Counted from the stretch's first letter, positions 49,291 to 60,639 are shown. The stretch: DNA of 64,000 nucleotides from Lycocorax pyrrhopterus obiensis (GCA_014706295.1 JACSVZ010000007.1:8114808-8178807); one strand, 5' to 3'. A program made the numbers and translations. The notes: generated from the sequence alone by a model not told the origin.

Positions 49291-49296
49291 TTATTG
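49291..49296 (-). terminator. Poly(A) signal of FNTB
   Basis: AATAAA on the minus strand about 200 bases beyond the FNTB stop and about 155 bases from the MAX signal on the other strand; the transcripts converge without clear overlap. Confidence 0.7.
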
Positions 49297-49495
49297 ATGC
49301 CAAAAAGCTCTGCCGGAGCCCGTGTCCCGCCTCGGCTCTGGCCAGGATGGCAGCAGGACAGCAGGCCCGGAGCAGGCTGGATTTTGGTATTGCTAGCACC
49401 CTGAGCACCTCGCTCTGCCTGGCCAGGCCGCCGTGGGGATGGGCTGTGCCGCTCACTCCCGGGGTTCGGCACCCCGAGCCAGCAGCAGGACTCCC

Positions 49496-52400
49496 CTACT
49501 CGGCAGCAGATGCCAGATCCAGGCTAGGCACGGGATACTGCAGGAAGTGCATCACCGCCCTCGCCACCTTCTCCGGGGCAATGTTGTAGACAGGGTGTGT
49601 GGCCTGCTGTGGGAGAGAGAGGGATGGAGGATGTTAATCACGGAATCCTGGAATGGTTTGGGTGGGAAGGCACCTTAAGGATCATCTAGTCCAACCCACT
49701 GTGCACAGGAAATCTTCTGCTATCCCACATTGCTCCAAGCCCTATCCAACCTGACCATAGACACTTCCAGGGATGGGGCAGACACAGCTTCCCCTTTTCC
49801 AGTTTGAAGCCATTCCCCCTTGTCGTGTCACTCCGAGCCCTTGTCCAAAGCCCAACTCCAGCTCTCTTGTAGCTCTTTAGGCCCTTGAAGCAGCTCTAAG
49901 CTCTCCCTGAAGCCTTCTCTTCTCCAGGCTGAACCCCAACTCTCTCCACTGCCATTGGATCTGACATTCTCAGTGCTGTGGAGCCCTGGAAGCTCATCTC
50001 TGCCCACCCCAGCAATGCCTAGCACTTACCAGGCAATTCTCAGGGATACCCAGGACCACCTCATTGTGGAGGTCTCCACTTCCGAAGTGCTGTGCAATGG
50101 CCAGCCCACTGAGGCAGTAGCAGGTGTGGTAGAAATCCCGAGATCTGCATGCAGGGAGATATTGGGATGCTGAGGGGGGATCTGGAGTGCCGGGTAGCCC
50201 TGTATTCCCCCCTGCACTCACTTTCCTGGCTTATCCAGCAGCCCGCCGGCTGGGCACTGGCAGCACAGGAGGATGTATTCCTGCAGTGCCAGCTGGTCGA
50301 ACATCCAGTGTGCCATGCTCAGCGCTGGATCGCCTGGAAGGGAAACCCAGAGGAGAAACACCAGAGAAGGTGTTAAATCCCTGGAGATGCCATTCTGGGG
50401 ACAGAGGAAGCCTGTGGCAACTCACCCCTGGCATGGAGTGCCCGATGCAGCAGGGGCAGGAGCCCGGCTTGCCAAAAGGAGTAGCACCCATCCACCAGCT
50501 TGTTGCAGCGGCCCTGGAATCCACCCTCGAAGCGCATCTGCCGCCCGGTCACCCAGTGCTGCGGGGTGATGGGAGCCAGTGTGGGACCAGAGATCCCGGG
50601 CTGGATGAGACCTCCAGCATCCCGGCGAGGGGTCACTCACCAGCAGGCTCCGGAGGTTCAGCAGATGTTCCTGCTTGAGGATGACCAGTGCGGCCACGCC
50701 GCAGAAGGTGTAGCCGCCATGTGCCTCCATGCCTGGCACGCCGCCGATCCCGCCCTCCCAGTTCTGACACCTATGAGAGCAGGGTCAGAGTGGCAGGGAC
50801 GCTGGGAATGCCATTGCCTGTCCCCCACCTGTCCCCAGATCTCACCTGGAGATCCACTCAGCCGTCCCAGCGAAGAGCGCAGGCGTCAGAATGTTGGTCA
50901 GCGAGGCCACTGAGGCAGCACAGTAGGCACTCCTGTGGGAAAAGGGCGCTCAGAGATTCAGGAGACGGGTGCTCAGGGATGTGCCCAAAGTGGCACCAGC
51001 TCCCCGCCACAGCTCTGGCTCCCCAAAATTACACTGGCTCCCCAAAATGGCACAAGGTCCCTGACCCAGCTAGCTCCCCGCAACGGCACCCTGCCATGGC
51101 AGTAGCTCCTGTCACTGGTCCCCTGCCATGGCACAAGCACCCAAAACAGCATTGGCTCCCCAAAACTACACCTCCCCATGGCACTGGCTCCCCACCACGG
51201 TACCAGCTCCCCAAAACAGCACTGGTACTCCAATGTGGCACCAGCTCCCTGACACCCACTCCCCAAAACACTGCCAGCTCCCTGAAACACAACTGGGTCC
51301 CCAAAACTGCACCCTGCCATGGCACTGGCTCCTCAGAACAGCACCAGCTCCCAGCACTTGCTCCCCAAAATGGCACTGACTCCCCAAAACTGTACCCCAA
51401 ATTAGCAGTGGCTCCCCACCATAGTACCAGGTCCCCAAAACAATACTGGCTCCCAAAAACATCGCCAGCTCCCAGCACTGAATCCCCAGAATGGCACCAG
51501 CTCCCCACCATAGCATCCACTCCCAGCACTGGCTCCCCAAAACGCCCAGGCCCTCCAAAACAGCCCCCCCATGCAGCTCTCACCCACCTGACATCCACTT
51601 CTCCACCCACGTGCATGAGGAAGGAGCCATCCGGCTGCTTCAGCGAGTGCAGGTATTCCAAGAGCTTCTTCCTGCGGGAGCCGGCAGCCGTGAGAGGAGG
51701 GACACACACCCCACCTCCCCCCCCCAGCTCCCCCGGCCCCTCGGACCTGTCGATGATGCCAAAGGCCTCCTCAGTGCCGATGATGCAGAGCGCGTTGACA
51801 GCGGCGTAGGTGGGGGCGAGGTGAGGGTGCTGGCCAGGACCCCCCCCAAATCCACCCTGGGGGCTCTGGCAGCGCCTCAGGAATTGGCAGACGCTGCGGA
51901 AAGGTGGGGAAGGGGCTCAGTGTCACCTGTGTCACCCCGGTGGGGTGATATATCCCCTCCCAGCCTCGTGAATCCCCCCGAGGTCAAAGCCGGGGGTGTC
52001 ACCCTCCCATCTCCGTCGTCACGAGGGAGCCGCCGGAAGAATGGGCGGCATTGACGGTGGCAGGGAGACAAAGCGCTCCTTTGCTCTGGGGACAGCGGGA
52101 GGTGGCACCTCCGGAGTCACGCGGGTGGCCCGTGGGGACAGTGGCCATGGTGGGGTCCCTCCGGCTCCCCCACTTACTCAGAGGCCACTGACTCGGGAAT
52201 GGGCTCATCCAGCAGCTCCAGGCTGTGCAGAATCCAGTAGCAGAGCCAGGGGCGGCTGGCATCCAGACACTGCGGGGACAGAGGGGACAGTCAGGGAATG
52301 GCACTGGACACAGGAGGAGCAGGCAGGAGTGAGGAGACAGACAGGAGAATCGCCAGAGCATCGCTGGGATGAGCATGGGCACACAGGGAATGCTGCGTCC

Positions 52401-53762
52401 ACCCTGGGGCTGGCAAACCCCCAGTGACAAACAACCCTGGTGACAGCCCCAAGGCGATGGGTTCACCCCAGCCAGTGGCTCCAGGTGGGATATCTGGCAT
52501 TCCTGGTACCTCATAGGCTTCCGTGAGCTGCCGGAGGCCTCTCTTCAGGTAATGGAAGTGCTTCTCCCGCTGCAGGACATACCTGGAATAGAGAGAGGAC
52601 AGGATGAGCAGGTAGGGTGGCCTGAAAAAGCAGGGGGACAGTGGCAGAAGGGGCAGAATTCTACTGCAGCACCCACTGGAGTCAATGGCTTTTTTGGAAT
52701 GGGAGTTATTTATGGTTATAGGGAATTTTGAAACTCACTGTGAGGAGTGATGGTTTGTCCTGTAGGCATCATAGACCTCCTGCACGATGTCCTCCACCTT
52801 GGACTTGTCAGGAAAAATGGGAATAAAGACTGTGCTGAGCTCTGGAAAGAGACTCTGCACATCCCAAACACAATCCCCACTGAGCCCCGCAGCTTCTCCC
52901 CCATCCCAGGGGTTTATCCGACTCACAGCCCCATCTCATCCAGAAAAAACAGAGTAGGAATTCCCAGGAGTTTTGTGCCCTGAATTATGCCAGAATCCAG
53001 AACCATCCTGTGCTGCTTTACAAATCCAGCTTGAGTTTGGTTCATCCCAAGACTGCTATGGAAAACACCCTCCTCCCGCTTATCCTGGGATAACCGGGGA
53101 CTTGGACACCCTTAAGCCAGGGTAATCCTCAAGGAAATACCCCAGGATCAGCCTCAGGGGTGAGGAGGGGCCGCACAGGGACGTACATTCACGGCACTGT
53201 GTCCCTCCAGGACGGAATTGAGCAAGAACCCCATGGATTGGGAAACCCGGAGTCACTTTTTACCCCGTCCCTGCACCCGGAGGAGCTGCCAGGGATTAGG
53301 TCAGGATAGAGGGACGGAGGGGAGAGTCTGGCTGCCCCAGGACCCCTCACCCTCCCCAGACTGGTTCTGGGGGACATGTCCCGCGGGAGCTGCCCTGGCT
53401 GGTGGGCGGCAGCACGGCCGGGCCCCCCAAAACACTGGTGGCTGGCCTGTTGTCACAGGGGGTGTGGGGACAGTAGTTGCATGGGGATACTGGGATAGGG
53501 ATCACCCAGTCCCATGGCACTCCTGAGCCCCGTCCCAGAGGAGCCCAAAGCCCAGCCCCACAGCAGCCCGGCACCCCACACCCCAGTTCCATGGCACCCC
53601 AAAGCCCAGCCCCCACGGCACGCCACACCCCCCCCCCCGGCACCCCACGCCCCACACTGCAGCCCCTGGCGCCCCCGGCACCTGCTCGGCGGAGGTGCAG
53701 GTCCGCAGCCCATCGTCCCGCAGCCGCCGCCGCCCGCCGGGGCCGGGGGCCGCTCCCGCCAT
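49496..53762 (-). CDS. FNTB: Protein farnesyltransferase beta subunit
   Basis: Zinc-containing catalytic subunit that attaches farnesyl to CaaX cysteines. Twelve coding exons: 53682-53762, 52739-52803, 52510-52582, 52178-52269, 51747-51893, 51588-51671, 50846-50932, 50641-50770, 50426-50558, 50222-50333, 50030-50144, 49496-49606. Phases close; 409 residues versus 437 in human, the difference being a shorter N-terminus. Alpha-toroid repeats are clear: QSPQGGFGGGPGQHPHLAPT, KQPDGSFLMHVGGEVDVR, NWEGGIGGVPGMEAHGGYTF, MRFEGGFQGRCNKLVDGCYS, CPAGGLLDKPGKSRDFYHTC. Zinc ligands are kept: Asp276, Cys278 and His341. The first exon (MAGAAPGPGG...) is unconserved until RLRDDGLRTCTSAEQ. The donor after the 51747 exon is weak (GTCCGA). 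It is convergent with MAX. Confidence 0.96.
49637..49945 (-). mobile_element. CR1 LINE fragment in last FNTB intron
   Basis: ATCACGGAATCCTGGAATGG, GACACTTCCAGGGATGGGGC, CATTCCCCCTTGTCGTGTCA and CTTCTCTTCTCCAGGCTGAA: about 300 bases of antisense CR1 3' sequence, inserted in sense with FNTB. Confidence 0.85.
50985..51565. repeat. Tandem repeat filling an FNTB intron
   Basis: Nearly the whole intron between the exons at 50846 and 51588 is built of 18-24-base units around CACTGGCTCCCCAAAA and CACCAGCTCCC, about 25 copies. It yields a long open frame on both strands that is not a gene. Confidence 0.9.
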
Positions 53763-53960
53763 GCTGCGGCCGCGGGGGCAGCGGGCGACGGCGGCCGGGA
53801 GGGGACGCGCGGCCGCGCTCCTGGCCACGCCCACCACGAATGACCACGCCCCTCCCCATATGACCACGCCCCTTCACTCTTGGTCGCGCCCTCCACCGCC
53901 CAGCCTCGGCGCGCGTGCGCGGAGGAGCCCCCCCCCCCCCCGGACCGCTGCGTCATCGTG
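53760..53960 (-). promoter_or_regulatory. FNTB CpG-rich promoter
   Basis: CpG-dense sequence immediately 5' of the FNTB ATG, TATA-less. The start site is not visible. It is bounded by the CR1 element at 53984. Confidence 0.45.
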
Positions 53961-53983
53961 ATGTGACGTCATGTGTTGCATCA

Positions 53984-54735
53984 TCATAGAATCCACGGGT
54001 TGGGTTGGAAGGAACCTTAAAGCCCATCCAGTTCCACCCCCTGCCATAGGCAGGGACACCTTCTGCTACCCCAGCTTGCTTCAAGCCCCATCCAGCCTGG
54101 CCTTGGACACTTCCAGGGATGGGGCAGCCACAGCTGCTCTGGGAAATCCATTCCAGTGCCTCACCACTCTCACAGTAAAGAATTTCTTCCCACTATCCAA
54201 TCAACACCTCCCTTTTTCCACTTTGGAGCCATTCCCCCTTGTCCTGGCACTCCATGCCCTCATCCCAAGTCCCTCTCCATCTCTCTTAGAGCCCCTGTAG
54301 GCACTGGAAAGGGCTCTTAGCTCTCCCTGGAGCCTTCTCTTCTCCAGGCTGAGCAATCCCAGCTCTCCCAGCCTGTTCTTAGCCCTCGGAGCATTTCTGT
54401 GGCCTCCTCTGGGCTTGCTCCAGCAGCTCCATGTCCTTCCCATGACAAGGATTTTAGGGCTGGACACAGTTCTCCATGTGGGGTCTCACCTGAGTGAGGC
54501 AGAGGAGGACAATGCCCCCCTCACCTGTTGCCCACACTGCCAGTGACACAGCCCAGGACATGGGTGACTTTCCAGGGCTGCCAGCACACGGTGCCAGGTC
54601 ATATCCAGCCTCTCATCCCCCAGTACCCCCAAATTCCTCTCATCAGGGCTGTTCTCTATCCCATCACCCCCACCTTGCACTGATCTCAGGAGTTGTCCTG
54701 ATCCATGTTCCAACCCTGCCCTTGGCCTTTTGACC
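53984..54735 (-). mobile_element. CR1 LINE (~0.75 kb, 3' part)
   Basis: CATCATAGAATCCACGGG, then the full antisense 3' consensus (GGTTGGAAGGAACC, CCTGGCCTTGGACACTTCCA, TTCTCTTCTCCAGGCTGAG, GCAGCTCCATGTCCTTCC), continuing into the reverse-transcriptase 3' region. 5'-truncated and dead. It lies in the spacer between the divergent FNTB and RAB15 genes. Confidence 0.88.
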
Positions 54736-55342
54736 CCCACGAGGCTCCCATGGGAACCTTGTCCCTGGACAGGACAACCTGGACAACCCACCCTTGTCCA
54801 GGTCCCGCTGGGTGCCATCCCATCCTTCCTAAGTGTCACCAGTTCCCCTGGTGCAGCTCTGTGTCACCCCAGTGTCCCCTGCTGCACCCCTCTGCCCCCT
54901 TCCCAATGCCCCTAGAGCAACCCCTGGTGCACCCCTGGTGCTCCCAGAGCCCCAGGAGTCCCCACTGGTCCCCCTCCCTTTTCCAGAGCATCCCCAACGT
55001 ATCCTACGGTGCATTCCTGGCTCCGTCCCCCTGTTCTCCCCAGCTCCCCTCTCAGTCCATCCCCCGTGTCGCCGCCCAATTCCCCACAGCATCTCCCGTG
55101 TATCCCTGGTGTATCTCCGGTGTCCCCTCCCCGCTCCGCGCAGCATCCTCCGGTCCATCCCCGGTGTCGCCCCCCACGTTTCCCTCCCGGTGCCCCCTCC
55201 CGCCGCCACCGCCCCCGCCCCGCCCCGCCCCGGTGCATCCCCCGGTGCCAGCGCGGCCCGGCGCGGCGGCGGCGCAGCTCGCGGCCCCGGAGCGGCCCCG
55301 GTGTGGCGGCGGCGGCGGCGGCGGCGGCGGCCCGGGCCCGCC
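54736..55342 (+). promoter_or_regulatory. RAB15 upstream region and CpG island
   Basis: C-rich sequence with repeated CCCCGGTGTATCCC-like units to about 55190, then a CpG island with GCGGCGGCGG tracts directly before the RAB15 ATG. No TATA box was seen. Confidence 0.5.
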
Positions 55343-58300
55343 ATGGCCAAGCAGTACGACGTGCTGTTCCGGTTGCTACTGCTCGGGGACTCGGGCGTGG
55401 GCAAGACCTGCCTGCTCTGCCGGTTCACCGACAACCAGTTCCACCCCGCCCACATCTCCACCATCGGTACCGGCACCGGCAGCGCACGGCGGCCGCGGTG
55501 GCGGGAGCGGGGAAACGGGGAACCGGGAGCATCGGGGAAGCGGGAGCAGTGGGGAGGCTCAGCACCGGGGAAACGGGAGCATCGGGGAACCGGGCAACCG
55601 GGAAGACTGGGAGCCACAGCACCGTGGAAACGGGAAGCCAGAGAACCGGGAACACCGGGGAAACGTGAAACCGGGATCATCAAGGAATCAGGAGCAATGG
55701 GGAGGCGCAGCACCGGGTAACCGGGCGCACTGGGAGCCGCAGTACCGGGAAAAAGGGAAACCGGGGAACTGGGGAGCCGTGGGCACCAGGAAACCGTGAG
55801 TACTGGGAAGCCGCAGCACTGGGGAAACGGGAAAATGGGCAACCGGGGAGCGGGAAAACCGTGGGAACCGGAGAACCGGGTGGACAAGGGAGACGCAACA
55901 ACCGAGAAACGGGAACCCAGGGAACTGAAAAACCATGGGCATCGGGGAACCGGGACTACCGAGGAACTGGGAAGCCACAGGATCGAGGAAACGGGAAACC
56001 AGGGCACCCGGCAGTCGTGGGAACCGAGGAACCGGGGAATGGTGGGCACGGGAAAACCGGGGGCACCGGGAAAGGGTTAACCGTGGGCACTGGAGAGCTG
56101 CAACACTAGGAACATGGGGAAACAGGTAACCAGAGAGCGGGAAAACCGTGGGCAGCGGGGAGAGGGAAAACCGTGGGCTCCAGGGAAGGGGAAAACTGTG
56201 AGCACCGGGGAACCCGGAGTATCGGGAGTCACAGGACCAGGGAACCGGGAAGCCGTGGGCGTCGGGAAACGGTAAAACCGTGGGCACCCGCAAACCGGGA
56301 CCACCGGGAAGCTGCAGCACGGCGAAACTGGGAACCCGGGGGCTCCGGAGAGCCGCGGCTTCAGGGAACCGGGAGTATAAGGGAGCCAGGAAATCATTGG
56401 CCCAGGAGAACCAGGAGAACCGAGCACCTCTGGCACAGGGGAACCGGGAGCAGCGTGCAGCCGGGAACTGGGAGCACTGGGCAGCCACAGCACCGGGAAG
56501 CCGTAGCACTGGGGAACTGGGAGCACTGGACAGATGCAGCACCAGGGAACTGGGAGCACCAGGATAACCATCTGGCACCGGGGCCTCCTGCCAGGCCAGG
56601 CACCGGGTGTGGGGGCCAGCACCAGGCCATGGCAGGGCATGGGGTGGGTCAGGATGGGTGTGGGGACCAGAGGCCCCTCAATGACAGCAGCTCCTGCAGA
56701 GGGGAACACCAGGACACCCCACAACCTCTCCCATTCTAACCCCAGGCGTCGACTTCAAAATGAAGACCATCGAGGTGGATGGGATCAAAGTGCGGATACA
56801 GATCTGGTGAGTGGCAACACTGGATTCCGGGGGGAAGGGGGAAGGAATTTTGTTGGGTCTGAGTACTGCTCCCCCCACCCAAGGTAGGGGCTGAGCCCTG
56901 CCCAACTCATGCCATGGGTGGCAGCACTGACCTGCTGTCCCCGGGCAGGGACACAGCCGGCCAGGAGCGGTACCAGACCATCACCAAGCAGTACTACCGG
57001 CGGGCACAGGTACGGGGGCTCCCTGGCCTGGTGCACAGGAGAGGGGAAACTGAGGCACAGTTTTGGGGTGTCAACGGCCGTCCCCCGACCCCCTGCAGGG
57101 CATCTTCCTGGTGTATGACATCAGCAGTGAGCGCTCCTACCAGCACATCGTGAAGTGGGCCAGCGACGTGGATGAGGTGGGGGGTACACGAGGGGAGGTC
57201 TGGAGGTTCCCCAGCCGTGTGTGTGGGGGGCTCCTTACTCTGTTCCCCTGCCCAGTACGCACCTGATGGCGTCCAGAAAATTCTCATCGGGAACAAGGCA
57301 GACGAGGAGCACAAGAGGCAAGTGCCCAAAGAGCAAGGGCTGCAGGTGAGCGGGGGCTGCTCTGTGCCCCCCCCCCCCCCGGGGGCAGGACCCCTCCTGC
57401 ACCCTCAGCATGGCCAGCCACTCCCTGATCCCCCTCTGCACTCGGGACCCCTACAGCCCTCCTGCAGCCCTACCTCTATCCAGGACCCCCAAGCATCCCC
57501 AGCCCCTCCCAGCACGACCAGGGACCCCCCACTCTCTTGCAGTCTGTACCCAGGCATCCCAGAAACAGCTCCCCCAGTGCCCAGGAGCCCTCTTTCCCTC
57601 CACCCCTGCGGTGGTTGTGCACCCCCAAGGCTCCTTCTTCCCCACCTGCAAGATGTTCAAGGACCCCTAACCTCTCCCTGCACCACCAGCATGGTCTGCA
57701 CCCCTGAAGCACGAAGTGACCCCCTCGGTGTCTCCTTTGGCACCTCTTGACCCCCAAAGAACCCAGTGTACCTCCCTGCAATCCCAGCATGGCCAGACCC
57801 TCCATGAGCCCCCCCGCATTCCATATGGACCCCAATAGCCTTCCTGCAGCCCTACCTTTATCCAGGGACCCTCCCATGCTCCTGCAGTCTGAACCCAGGG
57901 ACCACTGACTCCCCCTGCAGCTCCCAGAGCATCCAGGAAACCCCTTTACCGCCCAGTGCACCCCCAGGGTTCCAACGACTCCCAACCCCTCCCTGCACCT
58001 CCATCATGCTCCCCTGCACCCCTAAAGCACCCAGTGCCCCCCAGTATCCTTCCCAGTGACCTGTGGACCCCAAAGCACCCAGCATCCCTCCCAGGGCCCC
58101 CTGCACCCAGCACCCAGCCTCTGGTGTGCCCCTATGCCAGCCACCCCCTACAGCTCTCCTGTCTGTCTGTGCCCGGCTGCGCATGTTCCAGAGAGGGGGG
58201 CCAGGGGTATTGAATTCCCCCTCCCCCCAAATCATGCTACCCCCCCCCGCCCCTGCCAAACCCCTGGTGCCACAGCTGGCCAGGGAATACGGGATGGATT

Positions 58301-58608
58301 TCTACGAGACCAGTGCCTGCAGCAACCTCAACATCAAGGAGGTATGAGGGAACTGGGGGGGCTGGTGAGCTTCTGAGGGGGCTGGGGTTGGCCTGGGCAG
58401 GTCAGGGGGTACTGGAGGGGTCTCCCAGATTCACCCCACCCCTCTCCCACAGTCCTTCACGCGGCTGACGGAGCTGGTGCTGCAGGCGCACCGCAAGGAA
58501 CTGGATGAGCTGCGGGGGCTGCCCCGCGCCCCCACCCTGGCCCGGCTGGAGGAGGACGAGCAGCAGCCCCTGGGGAGCGAGGACACCCCCAAAACCTGCT
58601 GGTGTTGA
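55343..58608 (+). CDS. RAB15: RAB15, small GTPase of the Rab family
   Basis: Endosomal recycling Rab. Seven exons: 55343-55466, 56746-56806, 56949-57009, 57099-57176, 57256-57345, 58276-58341, 58453-58608; phases agree; 211 residues (human 212). P-loop GDSGVGKT (15-22), switch [11 protein letters not shown], switch [11 protein letters not shown] (62-70), NKAD (121-124) and ETSA (149-152) are intact. The C-terminus CWC is a double geranylgeranylation site. The start codon has a strong Kozak context (GCCATGG). It is distinguished from RAB8/10 by [18 protein letters not shown] and the LRGLPRAP tail. AATAAA at 58873-58878 ends the gene. Confidence 0.96.
55480..56600 (+). repeat. Expanded minisatellite in RAB15 intron 1
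   Basis: About 1.1 kb of degenerate 10-20-base units (GGGGAAACCGGGAGCA, AACCGTGGGCACC, GAAGCCGCAGCACCG) fills most of the 1.28-kb first intron. It generates spurious open frames on both strands, the longest over 400 codons on the minus strand. Confidence 0.9.
57350..58260 (+). repeat. C-rich degenerate repeat in RAB15 intron 5
   Basis: Units around CCCTGCACCCCCAAAGCACCC and CCTCCCTGCA recur irregularly through about 0.9 kb. No conserved sequence was seen inside. Confidence 0.65.
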
Positions 58609-58879
58609 AGGCTGGAACCCCCCTGACCCCTCCTCCCCAGGCTGTGTCAGGGGGCATGGTGGGGGCAGGATTGGGGCAGCTCCCATGGAGTGGGGGGCTA
58701 CACGGGACACCCCCAGGACAGGGGGATGGGAAGGTGGCAAGGGGGGCCCCCCATCCTGGCACCTGTGCTCCCCTCAGTTTGTGGGTGGGGTGGGGGCTGT
58801 CCAGGCGCTGTGTGCCCACCCCATGCCCACCCCGTGCCCGTGGGACCTGCGGTTTTACACAGTGGTTTGCAGAATAAAG

Positions 58880-59805
58880 GTGATGCTGGAGGGGCTGGTG
58901 GTCCGTGTGCTCCGGGGGGGCTGCGGGCACGATGCCATGGTGGCAGGCACAGCCTGGGCATGGACACCCGAGCAGCAATCAATAATTGAGGGTGATCTGG
59001 GGCTGCCGGGATGGTGTCCCCTTTCCAGGCTGGGCACAGGGACATGAGGCATGGTGCCTGTGGGGTGCCAAGGCCACCACCATGGCCCACCAGGCTACCA
59101 ACTCAGCCCCAGCTGTGGGGACAGGGTCAGAAAGCTTAGTGGTGGCACTGGGATGAGCCAGCAGTGGGATGGTGGCAGGCTGGGATGGGTGGTTACTGGA
59201 ATGATGGTGGGCACTAAATAGTGGAACCCACTGGGATCTAGGTGGACACCAGGATGCTGCCAGGCACTGGGGTGGGCAGGTACTGGGACAACGGTGGGCA
59301 CCACAGCAGATTGGCCCAAGGGTGGAGCTGGCACTGGGACCAGTGGGCCCTGAGACAGGTGGGCACTGAGATGGGCAGCACAGGAGGCCCCAGAGGTGAT
59401 GCCATGGCAGCACCAGGCAAGGAGTACCAGGGCACTTGTCCCCTCCTCCTCCACCCCACAAAGCCACTGTTCCCCGATTCCTGTTATTCCCTGACTCCTG
59501 TTATTCCCCAACTCTCACCAACATTCCCAACCCTCGGGAACACGCTGTGCCAGGCTGGGAGCATCCCACATCCCGCAGGCACTGGGATGAGCAGCCGCAC
59601 CGCGCCGTGCAATGAATTATTGAGGCAGGTAGAGCATCACCTTGGCCCCGTGCCACCTTCCTCCTTCCACGGGTGGGATGGGCGGCTCAGGTTTCTCCTG
59701 AGCCGCGGCGGGGCCTGGAGACCTTTGGACCATGACGTGAGCACCAGGAAGCCCTTAAGAGGCAGCGCAGGGCACGGGGCACAAGCAGCCGTGCGCCTGG
59801 CAGCC
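58880..59805 (+). other. Spacer between RAB15 and GPX2
   Basis: Degenerate GGTGGGCACTGGGATG-type repeats at about 59120-59400, then unique-looking sequence forming the GPX2 promoter. A TGACGTGA element near 59732 and CTTAAG near 59754 are seen upstream of the start, but no TATA box. Confidence 0.55.
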
Positions 59806-60459
59806 ATGACCGTCCCCATCGCCAAGTCCTTCTACGACCTGAGTGCCACCTCCTTGCAGGGGGAAAAGGTGGATTTCGGTGTTTTCCGGGGCCGTGTAGT
59901 CCTGATCGAGAACGTGGCATCGCTCTGAGGCACCACGGTGCGGGATTACACCCAGCTCAACCAGCTCCAAGCCCGCTACCCCCGGCGGCTCGTCGTGCTG
60001 GGCTTCCCCTGTAACCAGTTTGGATACCAGGTAAGTCCTGTGGGCTACAAGGCAGAGGGTGAGGAGCTGGGAAACACAGAGCTCTGGATTTCTCCTTCCC
60101 TGCCACAGGAGAACGGCACCAATGAGGAGATCCTCAACACCCTAAAGCACGTGCGACCCGGGGGTGGCTTCGAGCCCAACTTCACCCTGTTCCAGAAGTG
60201 CCAGGTGAACGGGAGCGACACCCATCCCGTGTTTGCCTACCTCAAGGCTCACCTGCCCGCGCCGGCCGATGAGGCCACACACCTGATGGCTGAGCCCCGC
60301 TTTGTCACTTGGAGCCCTGTGCGGCGCTCCGATATCTCCTGGAATTTTGAGAAGTTCCTGGTGGGGCCTGAGGGGGAACCATTCCGGCGCTACAGCCCCC
60401 GTGTGCCCACGGCCCAGCTGGAGCCTGACATCCAGCGTCTCCTCAAGCTGGCCAAGTAA
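59806..60459 (+). CDS. GPX2: Glutathione peroxidase 2 (selenoprotein)
   Basis: Cytosolic, epithelial glutathione peroxidase that reduces hydrogen peroxide and organic hydroperoxides. Two exons, 59806-60030 and 60109-60459, give 191 residues (human 190). The in-frame TGA at 59926-59928 (codon 41) in VASLUGTTVRDY is the catalytic selenocysteine, not a nonsense mutation. The other tetrad residues are present: Gln in the NEEI-preceding block region ([10 protein letters not shown]) and Trp in [32 protein letters not shown] and [15 protein letters not shown] identify GPX1/GPX2. The lack of the GPX4-type deletion and the short N-terminus favour GPX2, as does the RAB15-GPX2-CHURC1 order. AATAAA at 60625-60630. 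Confidence 0.96.
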
Positions 60460-60529
60460 TCCCAGCTCCAGCGTGATCCTGGCTCTGGTGTGATGCTGGC
60501 TCTCGTGTCACCCCGAGATGGCCCCAGCT

Positions 60530-60592
60530 CTCTGCAGGGTGACAGCCCCCTCTGAAACCTCTGTGGGGAGGGGGCTCGATGGGGGCAGAGGG
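60530..60592 (+). promoter_or_regulatory. SECIS element of GPX2
   Basis: In the 3' UTR, TGAC at 60540-60543 precedes AGCCCCCTC (60544-60552), which pairs perfectly over nine bases with GAGGGGGCT (60568-60576). The 3' GA partner follows at 60578-60579. The loop contains the required adenines (TGAAACC, 60553-60559). This matches the SECIS core of TGA/GA quartet, helix and AA-bearing apical loop. It lies about 80 bases beyond the stop, within the mRNA. Confidence 0.85.
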
Positions 60593-60639
60593 TTGGAGCC
60601 GCCGGGGCGGTGCAGGCTGGTGGCAATAAATGAGCCGGA

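Noticed and set aside
50688..51809. 373-codon plus-strand frame
   Set aside because: Antisense to FNTB and largely the tandem repeat of its intron; no domain.
54829..56049. 406-codon minus-strand frame
   Set aside because: Made of the RAB15 intron 1 minisatellite plus CpG island, read antisense; repetitive peptide without homology.
59926..59928. In-frame stop in GPX2, suggesting a pseudogene
   Set aside because: The position is the conserved selenocysteine, a SECIS element follows in the 3' UTR, and the rest of the frame is intact.
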